Shown here: positions 58,218 to 64,000 of the stretch, piece by piece
Numbering within the stretch: the stretch's first letter is position 1
How the letters are laid out: every line of letters starts with the position of its first letter
Assembly (NCBI GenBank): GCA_030247885.1
Contig: JAPDRO010000016.1
Location: forward strand, 434,001 to 498,000
DNA from: Taxawa tesnikishii (nom. ined.)
Taxonomy: Eukaryota > Ascomycota > Dothideomycetes > Dothideales
DNA: 64,000 nt
Direction: 5' to 3'
The notes under the pieces: generated by a model
What the model saw: only the letters and a program-made list of their open reading frames with translations
The model's database searches: none
Told to the model about the DNA's origin: nothing
Position numbers and translations under genes: made by a program

Positions 58218-59353
58218 TCACAGAACCGATGTACGTCCCGCATGCATCTCTCCATTCACACGTTTGCTCCTCTCTACGCATTCTTTCCAATCTGGGAATC
58301 GTATGTTGTACCAGTCTATGATGGATTGACTTCCGTGAGCGGCAATCTGTTCTGCGAGGCTCAGACCATCTAAGATTGCGGCATTGGCACCCTCTCCGCC
58401 CAGGATAGGTTGTGCATGTACCGAGTCTCCCATAAAATAGATACCTTTCTTCGCGAGCCTCCGAAGATCTGGGAGATCAACTTCCACTGTCCGCATGAGC
58501 CAAGATAGTATTCTCTCCCTCCTCAATTTCTCCTCGTCAAAGACGTCCTTGAACGGCTGGTCCAAGTTTCTCAGCGACCCAATTTCCTTATAAAATTCAT
58601 CCGGAATGTCCGTGGCACCTGAAGCTGGCCGATTGGGTGTGTATAAAGAATCGTTTGAGCCCCGTGCCGCACGCGAATATATCCAGTTGATGCTGATAGA
58701 GTCTCCTCTTTCCCCATTTATGGAGATGTGCAGTATAGCACCGTTTCTCCGCACCTCTACTACTGTTGAGTCTTTCATGACTGGCGCATATAATTCTTGA
58801 AACATGTCCCTTTTTACGGATCTTTTGCCGTTGAATGCAACAAATGGCAATATCCCAAACTCGACCTCGGGCAACAGTGACTTCCTGGAGTTCGCATGAA
58901 CGCCGTCGACACCGATGACACAAGTGTGCTCGATTTTTCGGCCGTCTTGCAGGCAGAGAGTAACTCCAGTCGACGTCTCTTCGAGCTCTTCGAGCGAATG
59001 CTCCCAGCGCACATCCAGACCTTCTCGAAGTAGCCTCTCCAGCTTCTCTCGATGCGCTCGAAATGATGATGACCCAACCTCGCCAGGATGCACCAGCTTG
59101 TTGGCATCAATGGCGCCGTTGCCCCCAAGCGCTCCGTCGACCGCAACACGTTTTCTGAAAGTCCGCTCGTCCATGTCCAGAATCTTGAGAAGAGGCCGGT
59201 AGGCGGCGGCATGTAGAGTAATGCCATAACTGTGCCTTGGAGAAGAGCTCACTCGTTCGTACAACACCGCTGCTATTCCGCGCTTCTTGAGGGCCCGGCC
59301 GAGCGTAACACCCCGATGCCAGCACCAATGATGGCGATTGGTTGTGAGGACAT
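58218..59353 (-). CDS. FAD-dependent monooxygenase (PHBH/UbiH type); one suspected base error
   Basis: A single minus-strand exon from ATG 59353; with one added base it is 379 codons. The dinucleotide-binding start is SSQPIAIIGAGIGG, giving the GxGxxG loop, followed by LGRALKKRGIAAVLYERVSS. The middle contains VIGVDGVHANSRKSLLP (the DG motif), and the FAD ribityl motif GDSVHAQPILGGEGANAAIL is near the end. The frame changes at CCCC 59311-59314 (plus strand), inside the GxGxxG region; one added base restores the motif and removes an early stop. Length (about 378) matches small single-domain flavoprotein hydroxylases. Substrate unknown; no biosynthetic cluster partner is nearby. Confidence 0.85.
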
Positions 59354-59628
59354 GTTAGTGGGAGTCTGCAATTCGAACCCCAACTGAAAGGACGTAGAAC
59401 TGGACTCTTGTAAATGGTATGCCTACCGTTTTGGCTTGTACTAATGAGTTGTAACGGGAATCAAACGTTCACTGCGACGAGTAGAGTTGAACGGTTGTCA
59501 CATGTCAAGATATTTTTGCCTTCCTCCGCCCCGACTAGACCATCCTCTCCTACACGACTGTAACCAGTTTCGCACAACAACTCATAACACACAACCCTCA
59601 TACCGATACACCCGGAGATACCCTCGAA
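59354..59628. promoter_or_regulatory. Divergent promoter between monooxygenase and DPH3
   Basis: 275 bases separate the two ATGs, and the genes point away from each other. No specific motif assigned. Confidence 0.5.
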
Positions 59629-60077
59629 ATGGCAGAGAACATCTACGACGAAATTGAGATCGAAGTATGTCACGTCCCTCTATGCGCCTCTTCTATCCAC
59701 CCAGCGCTGACTCACGACAACTCTGGCAGGACATGACCTTCGACTCGACATTACAGATCTACCACTACCCATGCCCCTGTGGCGACAGATTCGAAATCGC
59801 AATCGATGACTTGCGCGACGGCGAAGATATTGCCGTCTGCCCTAGCTGCAGCTTGATGATCAAGGTTATTTTCGAAGTGGTGAGTGGGAATGATACACAG
59901 AAAAAGGAGGGATTAAAAAAGAGTTTCTTGGTACTGGTTGCTGCGTGTGCGGGGCCAAGGATAGAACGTGAAGGTTAATACGTGGGTGAATAGGATGATT
60001 TGCCTAAGCCTGAGGGTGAGGGTGATTCTGCCACGGCCCCTGCAGAGCAGCAGCAGCAGGTTCCAGTGGCGGCGTGA
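59629..60077 (+). CDS. DPH3: Diphthamide biosynthesis protein 3 (CSL zinc protein)
   Basis: Exons 59629-59664, 59730-59879 and 59994-60077 encode 89 residues, start MAENIYDEIEIEDMTFDSTL. The zinc-binding CSL domain is complete: YHYPCPCGDRFEIAIDDL provides the first Cys pair and AVCPSCSLMIKVIFEV the second. The C-terminal tail is Gln/Ala/Glu-rich. The introns are 65 and 114 bases. Dph3 carries electrons to the radical-SAM-like Dph1-Dph2 iron-sulfur enzyme for diphthamide formation on elongation factor 2, and it also supports Elongator-dependent tRNA modification. Cytosolic. No frame break. Confidence 0.97.
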
Positions 60078-60577
60078 CGAAGGGTTGTGAGGGATGTGGG
60101 ACACTGAGAGACATCCCACGGTATCCATGAGGAAGCCGGGTTGAGAAAATCTTCAGAAACTCAAGAGTATGCTCTTGAAGCAAGACCATCAGCGAACAGC
60201 AGCAGACATGAACAATCGGAATCGACGAGCGAGTGGAAAGCCAGTCTGACAAAGAGGCGGCGTCGGGAATAATGTGCAAGCGGAGAGAAGAAGGAGCTCC
60301 ACAGGATGATAGTGAAGTCGAGAGGTAGTGCTGAGTCGATGGGCTGGAAGGCGGACGCTGTGGTCATACTGAAGGCCTATGTTACGGTCGAGAGCTCGAG
60401 AGCGGACGGATCACTGAGCTTACAACGCTTCGAAAAGGACTGCTCGCGAAGAGGGATGCCTGCGTCATGTAGGAAGTTCACAGCGTTACTGCATGATAAT
60501 TGCTCTTATACACCACAGCTACTCCTGCTCCCTTGGGAATGCTAACTCCGTCTCATCCGTAGCAACAGACAACCTTT
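60078..60577. other. Convergent intergenic region
   Basis: 500 bases between DPH3 (plus) and frataxin (minus), without a gene. Confidence 0.45.
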
Positions 60578-61246
60578 TCAGGAAGCCTCAGGATCGATAC
60601 CGATTGTGATTCCCAGCTCCTTCCTAAGCAGCTGAGTCAAACTCGTGCCATCTCTCAGGTAGATCCACTCTCCAGTCCCGCTCTCTTGCTTGGTGTGCTG
60701 GCCCTCTCCAGCCACTACCCAGTCGAAACGCTTGGGGCCCGTGATGGGCGAGCTCAGCCAGATCTGCTTGTTCGGAGGTTGCTTGTTGATCACGTAGGTG
60801 CCTTGTGGTGGGAAGGTGACGGAGAGCACACCAGCCTGTTCGAGATCAGAACATAGGATCGGCTTCAGGGGAGGGAAGAGTGAACGTACAGCGTACTCCA
60901 CATCGACATCGTCGCGTGACTCTGCAAGCTCCTCCACTCGCGCGACAACTTCGTCCAAGTACTCGTCCGCCCGCTCGTGATACTCCTCGTCCTCGATGGG
61001 GGTCGGCTCGGAGACGTGGTGGGTAGGCGCTGGTTCAGCTGGAGCCGGGTCTTCGGTCTCGGGCATGATGCCCTTCAGTCCAGCATGGGCAGCAGAGAAG
61101 CATCTGATACTGCTGCTGGTGTATGGCTGGGCAATGCGGGCTGCGATCCTGGTGTTGGTTGCTTGATATGCTCTGCGGGAAAGAGACCGTGCTGTGACGG
61201 TCCTAGTCAATTGGCGCACGAAACGTGCAGATGTTGGAGCGGACAT
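60578..61246 (-). CDS. YFH1: Frataxin, mitochondrial iron-sulfur assembly factor
   Basis: Minus-strand exons 61246-60890 and 60835-60578 encode 204 residues. The N-terminus [20 protein letters not shown] and the following 35 residues are Arg/Ser/Ala-rich without acids, a clear mitochondrial presequence. The frataxin fold begins with an acidic helix ([20 protein letters not shown]) that forms the iron-binding ridge. It continues over the intron through [20 protein letters not shown] and [18 protein letters not shown] to the last helix. The 54-base intron is a multiple of three and stop-free, so an unspliced message would keep frame and add 18 residues. Frataxin works with Nfs1-Isd11-Isu1 in the matrix. 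No frame break. Confidence 0.96.
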   Translation of the reverse strand: MSAPTSARFVRQLTRTVTARSLSRRAYQATNTRIAARIAQPYTSSSIRCFSAAHAGLKGIMPETEDPAPAEPAPTHHVSEPTPIEDEEYHERADEYLDEVVARVEELAESRDDVDVEYAVRSLFPPLKPILCSDLEQAGVLSVTFPPQGTYVINKQPPNKQIWLSSPITGPKRFDWVVAGEGQHTKQESGTGEWIYLRDGTSLTQLLRKELGITIGIDPEAS

Positions 61247-61519
61247 GATTGCGAGCGTTCCTGGGTCGAACGATGGTCGTGAGATTGGAAGACGAAGCTG
61301 TAGCTAGGGAATGATGTAGGGAACAGAAACGGGAAGCTCAAGCTCCAACTCTATCTTCCCCACATCCTTGCATGCCAAGCCGTGGTCAAGCAATCGCGAA
61401 TCACGACTTTGACAATCTGCGATACCTCTTGCGAGTACCTCTGGCACCTCGAATCGTCTGCAACCTCAAACCAGAACAATACCAGACGGCAGAGACCCGA
61501 ACGCTATACGACCTCTGCG
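61247..61519. promoter_or_regulatory. Divergent promoter between frataxin and AP-3 sigma
   Basis: 273 bases separate two start codons of divergently transcribed housekeeping genes. Confidence 0.5.
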
Positions 61520-62115
61520 ATGATCAACGCCGTCCTAGTCTTCAACAACAATGGCCAGCCGAGGTTGACCAAGTTCTATACTCAATTAGTACGTAAATTC
61601 ACATCTCGAAGAAAGTTCCATGTTTAACATTTGCATAGGACACAGCCGTCCAACAGCGACTCATATCCGAGATCTTCACTCTCGTTTCCGCTCGTCCTGC
61701 GTCCTCGTGCAACTTCCTCCCACTGCCACCCCTCCTCGCGCCCGCATCTTCCTCCAACTCTGTAGCAGAAGCGCAAAATGACACCCCGTCGCTAGTCACA
61801 TACCGGCACTATGCCACATTGTACTTTATCCTGATCAGCACAAATACGGAATCTCCACTTGGATTGCTGGATCTCATTCAGGTTTTCGTCGAGTCGTTGG
61901 ATCGTTTATTCGAGAACGTTTGTGAACTGGACTTGATCTTCAACTTTGAGACTTTGCACGCTGTGCTCGGCGAGATGATAGTGGGTGGCGTGGTGGTCGA
62001 AACTGGACTGGACAGGGTGGTAGAAGGTGTCAGAGCTCAAGGCAAGGTTGCTAAGAGGCCAGTCAACGAGGGAAGGAGCGGTGGCCTGGGGCCTGGTATT
62101 TGGGCTGGCAGATGA
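61520..62115 (+). CDS. APS3: AP-3 adaptor complex sigma subunit
   Basis: Exons 61520-61588 and 61639-62115 encode 181 residues. The longin-type sigma domain is clear: MINAVLVFNNNGQPRLTKFY, QQRLISEIFTLVSARPASSC, YRHYATLYFILISTNTESPL, LDLIQVFVESLDRLFENVCE and LDLIFNFETLHAVLGEMIVG. An insert of about 25 residues rich in Ser, Ala and Pro after NFLPLPPLL is usual for the fungal sigma-3 form. The C-terminus extends beyond the core as in AP-3 (VAKRPVNEGRSGGLG). AP-3 carries cargo from the Golgi or endosomes to the vacuole. No frame break. Confidence 0.96.
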
Positions 62116-62915
62116 ATCAGCATAGCGAGCACCGCTTCAACGGGACCTTCGCGACGAACAACATCTGCACGATTGAAGAATGTGCCCAAGCTCGGCTGCC
62201 ACAGAGTTCCTGCTGGGCGTTTCAGGAGGTCCGATGCGCCTCTCAGAACGCGTCTGTCGAAGGACGATATCTCTGGATATGCCCTGCTCAGCGGACATGA
62301 TGAAGATGGATGAAGATGGGTGAAGGCTGGTGGTGTGTTTGAGATCTTGAGGCGTTGAACATCCACGTTAGGAAACCTCAGCGACTGAGATTTACTGTGG
62401 CACGCTCTTGAGAGCACCGCGAAGACATGCACGACGGAGCTTTGGGATGCGGTGGCAGTGCCTCTCCTTCAAGTCCATGGAGCAGATAGATGAAGTCTTC
62501 GTGCATTCCCTTGCAAGCTGGCTCCGCGACAGAAGCCCACCAGCTTGACAGACGTGCCTGTTGGGAACATGTTATCACACACCCCTGTTGTACTACATAG
62601 ATTGAAAGGCACAAAACCGATTACCATAGTAGCTACTTCGGTTGTCTACCTTGTTCATGAGAGGCCCTGCTCGAAGAACAAATCATTCCAGCAACCAAGA
62701 TGCTGACAGCAATCTCTATCTGCGCAGACGTTCCCTTGTCCGTTTCCTTGACTGAATTGAATCGGCTATTGCACAAATGCCGATGATAGCCGACATTATG
62801 GTCTCTTGCAGAAACCTTCGCCCTCGAGAAACCACCAATTAAGTTTGACGACTCGTTGAATGGCAGAAAGCCCATCTGTACGCAGCGAGCAAAAAGCCGT
62901 GAAGAGGATGGTATT
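62116..62915. other. Intergenic region
   Basis: About 800 bases between the AP-3 sigma gene and the right-edge regulator; nothing recognised. GATGAAGATGGATGAAGATGG at 62299-62319 is a small direct repeat. Confidence 0.4.
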
Positions 62916-64000
62916 ATGGCGGCCTCAAGCTCTGCGCCTACGAGGATGCGCAAAGGGTGTCAAGTGCGTGCGAGAGCCGTCGGGCGCAATTGCCCAATAC
63001 GCGACAGGAACGGACAAGCTGACCAAATCCACTCCAGAACTGTCGTCTCAGACATCTCGGCTGTGAGTGGTGATTGCTCAGACGGAAACATTGCCCGACG
63101 CTGAAGGGAAGACGGTTGCAGGCGACGACAGACAACCTGCTTGCACAAGATGCACAAAGAGTGGATTAGAATGTGTTCGCGGCTTCAATATCCGCTTCCG
63201 CCATGAGATGAACCCAAGGTGGGTAAGTTCATCTAATTTACGAACTTGAGTGGCTAGAATGGTTGTTCTGGAGACTGCACTGTCCCTTTGCCAAATCTTA
63301 TCATCACGGAGCAACAAAGAGCACAACTGGTGCGGATGAGTTTGCTGTTCGTTGTGTGTTACTGCATACAGCAACAGACTGGTCTCTGGCACGATGTGTG
63401 TGTTTCAAGAGAGCTTCTTGTGTATGAGTTTCATGCACGTTGCCTCCTAACCAAGCATGGCATACGTCCACCTATTTAAGACAGCCCAATCGGATCAGAA
63501 TGTACACTAATCCCAGACCCTCAGCGTCGAAGGCAAGAAAGGCAGCGGACAGAACCAGCGCGACTACGACTTCTCAGAAAGCCAGCCTTGGCTCTCTACC
63601 AGACGGGCCTTGAGGTTCATCGATGAGACCCAGGAGCTAATCAGCATCTACGAAGATGGACTGGACCCTGAACTTGCCAGCAGACATGTGGAATCTTTGG
63701 AGAATTCAGCATTTACAGCTTACAATTCGCCAGCAGCCGCCAATGATGCTGAAGGGTCACGGCACAAAGCTTCGGAAGCAGCGGAAACACCAGCAACAGT
63801 AACTTCGGCAACAGTACCACAGAATCCTGGTGTGGTCTCGAGGGTCAACTGGCACAGTCCTTTTGCAGCATCGCCCGCCGACAGCCCGGGCCACAACCTG
63901 CATCAATCTGCAAACACGTATTCTACGCCACCTGTCGCTTTACCAGACACTGGAGGCGTCCTTCAGGGATCCTATCACGGTCCCGCACCTGGACTTGGTT
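62916..64000 (+). CDS. 5' part of a Zn2Cys6 regulator, cut by the right edge; first half of the zinc cluster unclear
   Basis: Provisional exons are 62916-62963 (ending RMRKGCQ), 63082-63218 and 63525-64000, all in one frame to the edge. The middle exon carries the second half of a binuclear cluster, PACTRCTKSGLECVRGFNIR followed by FRHEMNP. The last exon continues SVEGKKGSGQNQRDYDFSES, QPWLSTRRALRFIDETQELI and SIYEDGLDPELAS, a pattern I know from fungal C6 regulators whose first half normally reads KGCxTCR-x-R-x-x-KCDE. Here that part (between GCQ and QPACTRC) lacks the expected Cys pair in any frame I can splice. Either an exon boundary or a base error is missed, or the DNA-binding half is damaged. 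The rest is Ala/Pro/Ser-rich and continues beyond the window. The 306-base second intron is long for this genome. Confidence 0.6.

Noticed and set aside
1-64000. Transposons, retroelements, viral fossils, CRISPR arrays, tRNA or rRNA genes
   Set aside because: I looked for reverse transcriptase, integrase, transposase and capsid motifs, terminal repeats, spaced direct repeats and cloverleaf patterns, and saw none that could be supported by eye.

Overview
The window is nuclear DNA of a filamentous ascomycete (Pezizomycotina, probably Dothideomycetes). The evidence is short GT-AG introns of mostly 45-65 bases, intergenic stretches rich in microsatellites, and fungus-restricted families: DUF7703, DUF3405 and DUF7514 proteins, Zn2Cys6 regulators, a HET-domain fragment, GH115 and GH125 enzymes. 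I see no transposon, retroelement, viral fossil, CRISPR array or recognisable rRNA or tRNA gene.

Layout. 1-2 kb: the edge of one gene and a small mitochondrial-type membrane protein. 2-10.6 kb: an accessory block holding a DUF7703 multi-pass membrane protein, a decayed short-chain dehydrogenase, a ToxD/trans-enoyl-reductase-like oxidoreductase, a Zn2Cys6 regulator and an alcohol dehydrogenase remnant. 11.7-24.7 kb: a secreted GH125 alpha-mannosidase, a STYX-like phosphatase, a large coiled-coil protein, a small acidic repeat protein and a DUF3405 type II membrane protein. 24.7-27.5 kb: gene-free and full of simple repeats. 27.5-35.2 kb: a Srk1/Rck2-type stress kinase, a secreted GH115 alpha-glucuronidase and a DUF2462 (UPF0390) small basic protein. 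35.2-38.8 kb: gene-poor. 38.8-48.8 kb: UGP1, a DUF7514 protein and a tricalbin (ER-plasma membrane tether). 49-53 kb: an SDR 5' fragment, a MARVEL protein and a HET-domain remnant. 54-62 kb: a dense housekeeping block with an Nbp2-like SH3 protein, proline iminopeptidase, FAD monooxygenase, DPH3, frataxin and the AP-3 sigma subunit. The right edge enters another Zn2Cys6 regulator.

Many coding regions can be read end to end only if single missing bases are allowed, usually in short homopolymers. I count 16 such points in eleven otherwise intact genes. In ten of these genes exon-length arithmetic around the introns or terminal codons agrees with the missing bases; in the eleventh (tricalbin) the two shifts cancel. 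The simplest explanation is base-call or assembly error rather than gene death. I give the splice-supported models and name the suspect positions.

Functional links: UGP1 supplies UDP-glucose for wall glucan and trehalose. GH115 and GH125 act outside the cell on plant xylan and mannose-containing glycans. The kinase and Nbp2 belong to stress-MAPK signalling. Frataxin and DPH3 both touch iron or iron-sulfur chemistry. I found no clearly new multi-gene system. The most interesting non-gene signals are a 17-bp perfect hairpin in UGP1 intron 1, a cassette-like repeat segment inside the first intron of the small repeat protein, and a 26-bp minisatellite.
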